This document shows, piece after piece, positions 54,884 to 61,792 of a DNA stretch of 64,000 nucleotides. The stretch comes from Rhizobiaceae bacterium. GTDB lineage: Bacteria; Pseudomonadota; Alphaproteobacteria; Rhizobiales; Rhizobiaceae. Under the pieces are notes generated by a model. That model saw only the letters and a program-made list of their open reading frames with translations, searched no databases and was not told the DNA's origin. Every line of letters starts with the position of its first letter. Position 1 is the first letter of the stretch. A program made the translations under genes and the position numbers. Where the stretch lies: positions 62,001 through 126,000 of the forward strand of contig JANQMU010000015.1 of assembly GCA_028279875.1 (NCBI GenBank), read 5' to 3'.

Positions 54884-55060
54884 GGCGGTTCCCCAAAAGC
54901 CGGGTCACGGATCAGCGTCGCATCCCGGCGACGGTACGATTTTTTGAGTTCAGCACAAAAACAATTTGTATTCAATTATTTTTTTTGCGACAAGGAACCC
55001 GATGAAGGACGGCGCGGGGATGATCCCCGGTGCAAAACCCCAGGATCGGCGGGAGGTGTC
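54884..55060. promoter_or_regulatory. Divergent GlxA / GntR control region
   Basis: 177 bp with an AT-rich core at 54950-54985. TTGTATTCAA at 54966-54975 differs by one base from the TTGTATACAA palindrome bound by many FadR-type GntR proteins and is a candidate site for the downstream GntR regulator. Confidence 0.5.
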
Positions 55061-55771
55061 ATGAAGGACGATGCCAAGACCAGAAAGAAACGGCTTTACG
55101 AGACCCTTCGCCGTGACATTCTCACTATGGTGCGGGCACCGGGGTCCGATCTGGACGAGGTCACCCTGGCGGAGACGTTCGGCCTGTCGCGCACACCACT
55201 GCGCGAGGTGCTGCAGCAACTGGCCGGCGAGGGTTATATCACCAGTCGCGAAAACCGGGGGTCGCGGGTTTCCGAATTGAGCCACCAGACGCTTCGGGAT
55301 TTCTTTCTGACTGCGCCGATGATCTATTCCGCCGTTTCGCGGCTTGCCGCCCAGAATGCGAGGCCGCAGCAACTCGTCGCGCTGAAGCAGGCGCAAACGG
55401 ACTTCAGGAAAGCTCTGAAAAGCGGCACCGTCGAAGAGCGGACCCTCGCCAACAACCGTTTCCACGAGATCATCGGCGAGATGGCACACAGCATCTATCT
55501 GATGCCCAGCCTGCAGCGGCTTCTGGTGGACCATGCCCGGATCGGCATGACCTTCAATCGCCCGGTCAACGACAGGATGGCAGCCAACCTGGCGACAGCC
55601 AGCCGGCAGCATGACGCCCTGATCGCCGCCATTGAAGGGGGCGACGAGGAAGCGGCGGCGGCATTGGCGATCGATCACTGGAACCTGTCGCGCGACCAGA
55701 TCGAGATGTTTGTCATGCCGCAAGGTCTGGACATGCAGATCGACACGACAGGGGCGGTCAAAACGGCATGA
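55061..55771 (+). CDS. GntR-family regulator, FCD subfamily
   Basis: Encodes 236 residues from the ATG at 55061 with GGGAGG four bases upstream; the open frame extends farther upstream but only as antisense of glxA. Winged helix ~10-75 (YETLRRDILTMVRAPGSDLD, ETFGLSRTPLREVLQQLAGE), FCD domain ~85-220 (ANNRFHEIIGEMAHSIYLMP, ASRQHDALIAAIEGGDEEAA, IDHWNLSRDQIEMF). First gene of the operon 55061-59551, so it presumably represses it and is relieved by a pathway acid. Confidence 0.9.
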   Translation: MKDDAKTRKKRLYETLRRDILTMVRAPGSDLDEVTLAETFGLSRTPLREVLQQLAGEGYITSRENRGSRVSELSHQTLRDFFLTAPMIYSAVSRLAAQNARPQQLVALKQAQTDFRKALKSGTVEERTLANNRFHEIIGEMAHSIYLMPSLQRLLVDHARIGMTFNRPVNDRMAANLATASRQHDALIAAIEGGDEEAAAALAIDHWNLSRDQIEMFVMPQGLDMQIDTTGAVKTA

Positions 55772-55778
55772 GGATCCC

Positions 55779-56696
55779 ATGAACCCGATCATGATCTTCG
55801 ATGGCGTCTATACACCTGTCATCACGCCGTACAAGGCCGATATGGAAATCGATTTCGAGGCGCTGGAATCGATGGTGGAACATCTGATTGCCGCCGGCGT
55901 CCACGGCATCATATCGGGTGGCTCCACCGGCGAATACTATGCGCAATCCATGGAGGAGCGGATGGAATGCGCCCGCTTCATCCGCGAACGGACGCAGGGC
56001 CGGCTGCCCCTGATCGTCGGCACCGGCGCGATCCGGCAGCAGGATTCAGTGGCCGTCGCCGCCGCCGCCAGGGAGATGGGCGCCGATGCCCTGCTGATCG
56101 CAAGCCCGCCCTATGCGGTGCCGACGGAGCGCGAAAACGCCCTGAACGCGCTGGCCATCGATCGTGCCGCCGATCTGCCCGTCATGCTGTACAACTATCC
56201 CGGCCGCATGGGCGTGAATATGGGCGAGGAATTTCTCGACCGGGTCGCCCGGTCGCGCAATTTCTGCGCCATCAAGGAAAGCTCTGGCGATATCAACCGG
56301 GTGCATGTGCTGGCCCGCGACTACCCCCATATTCAGCTCGGATGCGGGATGGACGACCAGGCTCTGGAGTTCTTCGCCTGGGGCGCCCGCAGCTGGGTTG
56401 CCGGCGGTTCGAACTTCCTGCCCGACGAACATATCGCCCTTTATCGGGCCTGTGTGGTCGAGGGCGATTTCGACAAGGGGCGCCGCATCATGTGCGCCCT
56501 GATGCCGCTGATGCGGGTCCTCGAGCAGGGCGGGAAATTCATCCAGTGCATCAAGCATGGCTGTGAATTCCTGGGACTGAGCGTCGGGCCGCCGCGACCG
56601 CCGCTCAAGGCGCTCAACAAGGACGACAAGCGGCAGCTTGAGCAGGTCGTTCGTGTCCTGAGAACGACAGTCGCACAGATCGAGGCGGAGGGCTGA
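55779..56696 (+). CDS. Dihydrodipicolinate synthase/N-acetylneuraminate lyase family protein
   Basis: Encodes 305 residues from the ATG at 55779 (AGGA four bases upstream, 7 nt after the preceding stop). Schiff-base lysine K166 (NFCAIKESSGD), tyrosine Y138 in YNYPGR, and the GGSTGEYYA phosphate/carboxylate loop near 47-55 mark a class I aldolase-fold lyase or dehydratase. Members of this family include DapA, KdgD and the pyrroline-4-hydroxy-2-carboxylate deaminase HypD. With an aldehyde dehydrogenase and an FAD oxidase next door, a HypD- or KdgD-like step feeding 2-oxoglutarate semialdehyde is plausible. Confidence 0.86.
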   Translation: MNPIMIFDGVYTPVITPYKADMEIDFEALESMVEHLIAAGVHGIISGGSTGEYYAQSMEERMECARFIRERTQGRLPLIVGTGAIRQQDSVAVAAAAREMGADALLIASPPYAVPTERENALNALAIDRAADLPVMLYNYPGRMGVNMGEEFLDRVARSRNFCAIKESSGDINRVHVLARDYPHIQLGCGMDDQALEFFAWGARSWVAGGSNFLPDEHIALYRACVVEGDFDKGRRIMCALMPLMRVLEQGGKFIQCIKHGCEFLGLSVGPPRPPLKALNKDDKRQLEQVVRVLRTTVAQIEAEG

Positions 56697-56699
56697 CCG

Positions 56700-58208
56700 A
56701 TGAGCGATCTTCTCACCCGGGATGAATATGCGGCGATCGCCGCCGCGCTGGATCTGCCCTCGCAGGCCTTTATTGACGGGACGTTTCGCCCCGCCCTGTC
56801 CGGTACGACGTTCGAAACGGTCAATCCGGCAACCGGTGACCGGCTGGCCGATATCGCCGCCTGCGGCGAAGAGGATGTCGATCTGGCCGTTGCCAAGGCC
56901 CGCGAGGCGTTTGACGACGGCCGCTGGTCAAAGCTGCCGCCCGGCGAGCGCAAGGACGTGCTCATCCGCCTGTGCAAGCTGATCACCCGCAACGCCCGGG
57001 AACTGGCGGTGATGGAAAGCATCGACTCGGGCAAGACGATCTTCGACTGCGAGACGGTTGACATACCGGAAACCATCCATTGTCTGAAATGGCATGCCGA
57101 GGCGATCGACAAGATCTACGATCAGGTCGCGCCGCCATCGGACAATCATCTTGCGATGATCGTCCGCGAACCGGTCGGCGTCGTCGGTCTCGTGCTGCCG
57201 TGGAATTTTCCACTTTTGATGCTCGCCTGGAAGATCGGCCCGGCGCTGGCGGCCGGCAACTCCGTCATCCTCAAGCCCGCTGAGGAGACATCGCTGACCG
57301 CGCTGCGCCTGGCGGAACTCGCCCATGAGGCCGGCATCCCGCGCGGCGTCTTCAACGTCGTTCCGGGCGGCGGCGCCGACGTCGGCGAACCGCTGGGCCG
57401 GCACATGGATGTCGACATGATTTCGTTCACTGGTTCGACGGAAACCGGTCGGCGGTTCCTCCACTATGCCGCCGACAGCAACCTCAAGGAGGTGGTGCTG
57501 GAAATGGGCGGCAAGAACCCCTGCATCGTGCTTGAAGACGCCGAAAACCTTGACCGGGTGGCTGCCCATGTTGTCAATGGCGCCTTCTGGAATATGGGCG
57601 AGAACTGTTCCGCCACATCCCGGCTCATTGTCGACGAAAAATGTCGGGACGCGCTGCTGAAACGCATTGTCGCCCATGCACGCGAGTGGACCATGGGCGA
57701 TCCGCTCGATCCGGTGAACCGGGTCGGCGCGCTGGTCTCCCGAAGCCACTTCGACAAGGTGTGCGGCTATCTGTCAGACAAGGCTGCAGCGCAGCCGCTG
57801 CTGGGCGGCAATACCGCCGATAATGCTTTCATCGAGCCAACGATCATCGAACTGGCGTCGAACAGCGACCGGTTGGCGCAGGACGAGATATTCGGTCCCG
57901 TTCTGTCGATGATGACGGTCAGTGGTTTTGACGAGGCGATCGCGCTCGCCAACGACACCGGCTACGGCCTGGCGGCCTCGATATTCACCGCCAACGGCAA
58001 AAAAGCGCTGCGGGCGGCGCGGGCGATCCAGGCCGGTACAGTGACCATAAACTGTTTCGGCGAGGGCGATATCTCCACCCCGTTCGGGGGCTTCAAACAA
58101 TCCGGCTTCGGCGGGCGTGACAATGGTCTTCAGGCGCATGACCAATACACCAACATCAAGACCATCTGGATTGACCTCAGCGATGATGACGACGAGGCCG
58201 TGGATTGA
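56700..58208 (+). CDS. NAD(P)-dependent aldehyde dehydrogenase (PuuC-like)
   Basis: Encodes 502 residues. Catalytic set in place: oxyanion N169 (VLPWNFPL), general base E268 (VVLEMGGKNP) and nucleophile C303 (NMGENCSATSRL); cofactor loop FTGSTETGRRF. The sequence is closest in flavour to gamma-glutamyl-gamma-aminobutyraldehyde and betaine-aldehyde dehydrogenases. It would oxidise the semialdehyde made by the neighbouring enzymes. Sits 3 nt after the lyase gene and overlaps the oxidase gene. Confidence 0.92.
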   Translation: MSDLLTRDEYAAIAAALDLPSQAFIDGTFRPALSGTTFETVNPATGDRLADIAACGEEDVDLAVAKAREAFDDGRWSKLPPGERKDVLIRLCKLITRNARELAVMESIDSGKTIFDCETVDIPETIHCLKWHAEAIDKIYDQVAPPSDNHLAMIVREPVGVVGLVLPWNFPLLMLAWKIGPALAAGNSVILKPAEETSLTALRLAELAHEAGIPRGVFNVVPGGGADVGEPLGRHMDVDMISFTGSTETGRRFLHYAADSNLKEVVLEMGGKNPCIVLEDAENLDRVAAHVVNGAFWNMGENCSATSRLIVDEKCRDALLKRIVAHAREWTMGDPLDPVNRVGALVSRSHFDKVCGYLSDKAAAQPLLGGNTADNAFIEPTIIELASNSDRLAQDEIFGPVLSMMTVSGFDEAIALANDTGYGLAASIFTANGKKALRAARAIQAGTVTINCFGEGDISTPFGGFKQSGFGGRDNGLQAHDQYTNIKTIWIDLSDDDDEAVD

Positions 58209-59551
58209 CGCGTCTCTTCCGCGCCAGGCGATTGCCGGAGCAGCCAGGACCCGCCGCGTGGAACGCGCTGCTGCCGCCCGCGCCGGCGGCTGGCCGCCTG
58301 GACCAGGACATTACCGTCGATATCGCGGTCATCGGGGCCGGGTTCGCCGGCCTGTCGGCGGCCCGGCGCCTGGCGCAGATCGATCCCGCAGCGCGGGTGG
58401 CCGTCCTTGAGGCGGGCCGCGTGGCGGAGGGGCCGGCCGGACGCAATTCCGGTTTCATGATCGATCTGCCCCACGATCTTTCATCCAGCGATTATGCCGG
58501 GCAGGGCGCCGATGACGATGCCGCCCAGATTGCACTCAACCGGCACGCCATCGCCTTCGCTGCGCAAGCCGCGCAGGAAAGCGGGCTTACACCCGACGAA
58601 TTCGACCCTTGCGGCAAGATCAATGCGGCCGCGACAGAGGCCGGCCACCACCACAATCTCGCCTATGCGCGCCATCTTCAACGGCTGGACGAGACCTGTA
58701 CACTGCTCGATGACGACCGGATGCGGGACCTGACGGGCACCGATTATTACCGGTCCGGACTGTTCACACCGGGCACGGTGATGCTTCAGCCGGCCGCCTA
58801 TATCCGCGGACTGTCCCAAGTGCTTGGTGCCAATGTTACGCTTTACGAGCAAAGCCCGGTCGACGCCCTGACAGGCGGGTCGGATCACTGGATCCTGCAA
58901 TGCGGCCCCGCAAAGGTGACGGCCGCCAAGGTCATCCTGGCCACCAACGGCCACGCCGAGAGCTTCGGCTTCTTCGCCGGGCGGCTGATCCATGTGTTCA
59001 CCTATGCCTCCATGACCGAACCGCTGGATGGGAACGCGATGGAAGCACTCGGCGGCGCAGGCAAGTGGGCGCTGACGCCGGCCGATCCGATGGGATCGAC
59101 CCTGCGCCGCATTTCGACGGCACAGGGAGACCGGATCCTCATTCGCTCCCGCTTCACCTGCAACCCGTCGATGCGGGTCGGCCGCGGGCTGATGGCGTCG
59201 GCAGGCCGCAGCCACGATCGCGGATTTCGGGCGCGGTTTCCGATGCTGGACGGCGTGGCAATGCAATATCGGTGGGCCGGCCAGCTCTGCATGAGCTGGA
59301 ACGGGGTGCCGGCATTCGGCGAAATCGAGGACGGACTTTACGCCGCCTGCTGCCAGAACGGCCTTGGGGTCGCCAAGGGAACGCTGTCGGGCATCGCCGC
59401 TGCCGAACTCGCTCTGGGTGCCGATGGCATGGCTGTCGAAGGGATGTCGAATTGCGCTGCACCACGACGGCTGCCGCCGGCAGTCCTGACCTGGGCTGGT
59501 GCGAATCTTTTGATGCGCTGGAAAGAATGGCGGTCAGGCCGCGAATGCTGA
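58205..59551 (+). CDS. FAD-dependent amine/amino-acid oxidoreductase (DAO/PuuB-like)
   Basis: Encodes 448 residues from a TTG start overlapping the preceding stop (TTGA). GxGxxG in IAVIGAGFAGLSAARRL at 44-49, EAGRVAEGPAGRNSGFMIDL, the second FAD strand KVILATNGHAES and the C-terminal CCQNGLGVAKGTLSGIAAAE of glycine oxidase/PuuB-type proteins. Oxidises an amine or secondary amino acid, delivering an imine or aldehyde for its operon partners. Confidence 0.9.
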   Translation: MTRLFRARRLPEQPGPAAWNALLPPAPAAGRLDQDITVDIAVIGAGFAGLSAARRLAQIDPAARVAVLEAGRVAEGPAGRNSGFMIDLPHDLSSSDYAGQGADDDAAQIALNRHAIAFAAQAAQESGLTPDEFDPCGKINAAATEAGHHHNLAYARHLQRLDETCTLLDDDRMRDLTGTDYYRSGLFTPGTVMLQPAAYIRGLSQVLGANVTLYEQSPVDALTGGSDHWILQCGPAKVTAAKVILATNGHAESFGFFAGRLIHVFTYASMTEPLDGNAMEALGGAGKWALTPADPMGSTLRRISTAQGDRILIRSRFTCNPSMRVGRGLMASAGRSHDRGFRARFPMLDGVAMQYRWAGQLCMSWNGVPAFGEIEDGLYAACCQNGLGVAKGTLSGIAAAELALGADGMAVEGMSNCAAPRRLPPAVLTWAGANLLMRWKEWRSGREC

Positions 59552-59582
59552 ACCAGCGCTGCTGGAATTACCGTCTCGGCCT

Positions 59583-61121
59583 TCAGTAATCCTGATTGAG
59601 CGCGTCTTCAGCCGGAATTTCCCGCTCACGACGGGCCACATAGTCGCGCAGCGCCTCATCCGTGGCCTCATCGAGCTTCGGTTCCTGATATTCGGCAAGC
59701 AGTTTTTTGGCCCTATCAAGCGCCCGCTCGGTGATCTCGACACTGCCTTCCGCCTGCCACTGCTCGATGGAGTTGTTGTCGAAAAGCTGCGGCATGAAAT
59801 AGGCGCGTTCGAAATTGGCCTGCGTATGAGCATGGCCAAGATAGTGCCCGCCCGGTCCGATGTCGCGGACCGCCGCAAGGCCCTCCTCGAAATCGTCCCA
59901 GCGGATGCCCTCAGCCATCCGGTAACCCATCGCGCATTGTTCCGCGTCGACCACGAATTTGGCGACGGAACAGTGCATCCCGGCCTCGTTCCATCCCGCC
60001 GAGTGCCAGATGTAATTGGCGCCGGCATGTAGAACGGCCGACAGCGTGGTCGCGCTCTCATAGCCGGCCTGGGCGTCGAACGTCTTGGCGCCGCCAAGCG
60101 TGTTGGAGGTGCGCCAGGGCACATCGTAGTAACGGGCCATCTGGCCGATCATGAAATTCATCAGGCTGATTTCCGGCGTGCCGGCCATCGGTGCACCCGA
60201 CTGCATCGACACCGTCGACAGATAGTGGCCGTAGATCGCCGGCGCGCCCTTGCGGATCACCTGGGTATAGGCGAGCGCCGACAGCGCCTCGGCATTGAGC
60301 TGGGCAACGGTCGGTGCGACGGAGGCCGGCGTGTTGGCGCCGCCAAGCACGAAGGGAGAGCACAGAACAGGCTGGTTGCGGCGGCAGAAGGCGCGCAGGG
60401 CACCCAGCATCGTCTCGTCCCACACCAGCGGTGAATTGCCGTTGCAATTGCCGGTCGTCACCGGATGGGTCTCGAGAAACGCCTCGCCGAACAGTATCGC
60501 GCACATTTCCATCACGTCTTCGGCGTTTTTCGGGCTCGTCGTCATGCCCATAAAAGTCTTGTCGGAATATTTCATCGACGAATAGGTGATCCGCAGGTGG
60601 CGATGGGCGACAACATGATCCATCGGCTCGACGATGTGGTGCGCCGAGGAATGCAGGGCAGGCGACATGTGGCTGAGCTTGTGGAGCATCGCCAGGTCCT
60701 CGAGCGTCGGCAGCCGGCGCTTGTCGTCCAGATCCCGAAGATACGGGGCTCCGGTCATGGGAACGAAGATGGAATGTGGGCCGCCCAGCGCGACATTCTT
60801 TTCCGGGTTGCGCGCGTGATAGGTGAACGAGGCCGGAATGGTCCGGATCAGTTCGCGCACCAGGCCGCGATCGAGATGCACCCGCTCGCCGCGCACCTCG
60901 GCGCCGGCCTTTTGCCAGTCGTCCAGGGCAATGGGATCGCGGAAAACAACGCCGACATCTTCAAGGATGCCCATCGAGGCATCGTCGATCCGCTCCACCT
61001 GTTCGGCGTCCATTGGCTCGCACAGCGGCAGCTTGCGCCGCAGTGCCGGCAGCATGTCGACTTTTGAAACCGTGCGTTCCGCCCGGCGCGCCGAACGTCC
61101 GCCTGCACGCCTGTCAGCCAT
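59583..61121 (-). CDS. Trimethylamine methyltransferase (MttB) family protein without pyrrolysine
   Basis: Encodes 512 residues from the ATG at 61121 (GGAGCAGG upstream). The MttB TIM-barrel family is recognised from GPHSIFVPMTGAPYLRDLDD, TTSPKNAEDVMEMCAILFGE, TGNCNGNSPLVWDETML and GGAKTFDAQAGYESATTLSA plus HYLGHAHTQANFERAYFMPQ. No in-frame TAG interrupts the frame, so it belongs to the non-pyrrolysine group that includes glycine betaine:corrinoid methyltransferase MtgB. No corrinoid protein (MttC) or reactivase gene is in the window, so partner proteins must be elsewhere or the reaction differs. Convergent with the oxidase gene and divergent from marR. Confidence 0.88.
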   Translation of the reverse strand: MADRRAGGRSARRAERTVSKVDMLPALRRKLPLCEPMDAEQVERIDDASMGILEDVGVVFRDPIALDDWQKAGAEVRGERVHLDRGLVRELIRTIPASFTYHARNPEKNVALGGPHSIFVPMTGAPYLRDLDDKRRLPTLEDLAMLHKLSHMSPALHSSAHHIVEPMDHVVAHRHLRITYSSMKYSDKTFMGMTTSPKNAEDVMEMCAILFGEAFLETHPVTTGNCNGNSPLVWDETMLGALRAFCRRNQPVLCSPFVLGGANTPASVAPTVAQLNAEALSALAYTQVIRKGAPAIYGHYLSTVSMQSGAPMAGTPEISLMNFMIGQMARYYDVPWRTSNTLGGAKTFDAQAGYESATTLSAVLHAGANYIWHSAGWNEAGMHCSVAKFVVDAEQCAMGYRMAEGIRWDDFEEGLAAVRDIGPGGHYLGHAHTQANFERAYFMPQLFDNNSIEQWQAEGSVEITERALDRAKKLLAEYQEPKLDEATDEALRDYVARREREIPAEDALNQDY

Positions 61122-61325
61122 GGCGCCTGCTCCCTGTCATTGCCCATCGGCCCAGTCTTAGCGGAGCCGCGATGAGCGACGATCATCTTAGCGACATCCC
61201 CGCGCAAAAAGCGACTCGCGGCACATGCTGACAGATCGAACGGGTAAAATAATTGACCATGTTAACTATCGGCGGTACAGTTAACACTGATAACTATCTC
61301 CGTTGCCCGGCCCGGATGGGAGTTC
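61122..61325. promoter_or_regulatory. Divergent MttB / MarR control region with inverted repeat
   Basis: A perfect 8-bp inverted repeat TGTTAACT (61260-61267) and AGTTAACA (61279-61286), 19 bp centre to centre, is followed by another TAACTATC word at 61291-61298 repeating that at 61263-61270. This is a good MarR-type operator candidate and lies close to the probable promoters of both flanking genes. Confidence 0.6.
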
Positions 61326-61781
61326 ATGTCGTCAACAGACGAATACAGCCTGCACAAAAGGCTTGGATACAAGGTCTCGCGGCTGGCGCGGCTGATGGAG
61401 GCGCGGCTCGAAGCCATGATGGGCGATCTCGGCATCACCCGGATGATGTGGTGTGTCCTGAGCGGCGTCGGCCTTGAGGATGTGACGACGCCATCCGACC
61501 TGGCGCGTTACATCGGCATCGCGCGCCCGACCGTCTCACGAGTCCTGCGGGAGATGGAAAGCAAGGGCCTGATCCGCAGGATCGGTGCCGAGGGCGACGG
61601 GCGATGCGTGAAGATACGACTGACCGACAGGGGCATGTCGATGCTGCAGAAATGCCGGCCGCTCGTCGATCAGCTGAACGCGCATTTCGGCAGCAAACTG
61701 AACCCCGGTGACCTCGAGGCAATCCTGGCGCAACTCGATGCGCTCGCCGAAGGCGAGACGCGGGAATTGACCTCCATTTAG
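61326..61781 (+). CDS. MarR-family transcriptional regulator
   Basis: Encodes 151 residues. MarR winged helix: LGYKVSRLARLMEARLEAMM dimer helix, TPSDLARYIGIARPTVSRVL recognition helix, LIRRIGAEGDGRCVKIRLTD wing and a C-terminal dimer helix. Lies 11 nt upstream of the reductive-dehalogenase-like gene, presumably the same transcript. MarR regulators commonly accompany soluble reductive dehalogenases and respond to the aromatic substrate. Confidence 0.9.
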   Translation: MSSTDEYSLHKRLGYKVSRLARLMEARLEAMMGDLGITRMMWCVLSGVGLEDVTTPSDLARYIGIARPTVSRVLREMESKGLIRRIGAEGDGRCVKIRLTDRGMSMLQKCRPLVDQLNAHFGSKLNPGDLEAILAQLDALAEGETRELTSI

Positions 61782-61792
61782 GACCGATTGCG

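Noticed and set aside
54209..55060. Long upstream extension of the GntR reading frame
   Set aside because: The extension is antisense to glxA. The GntR domain begins at the ATG at 55061 directly behind GGGAGG.
59583..61121. Pyrrolysine (amber) codon in the MttB-family gene
   Set aside because: The 512-codon frame contains no internal TAG, so it belongs to the non-pyrrolysine group.
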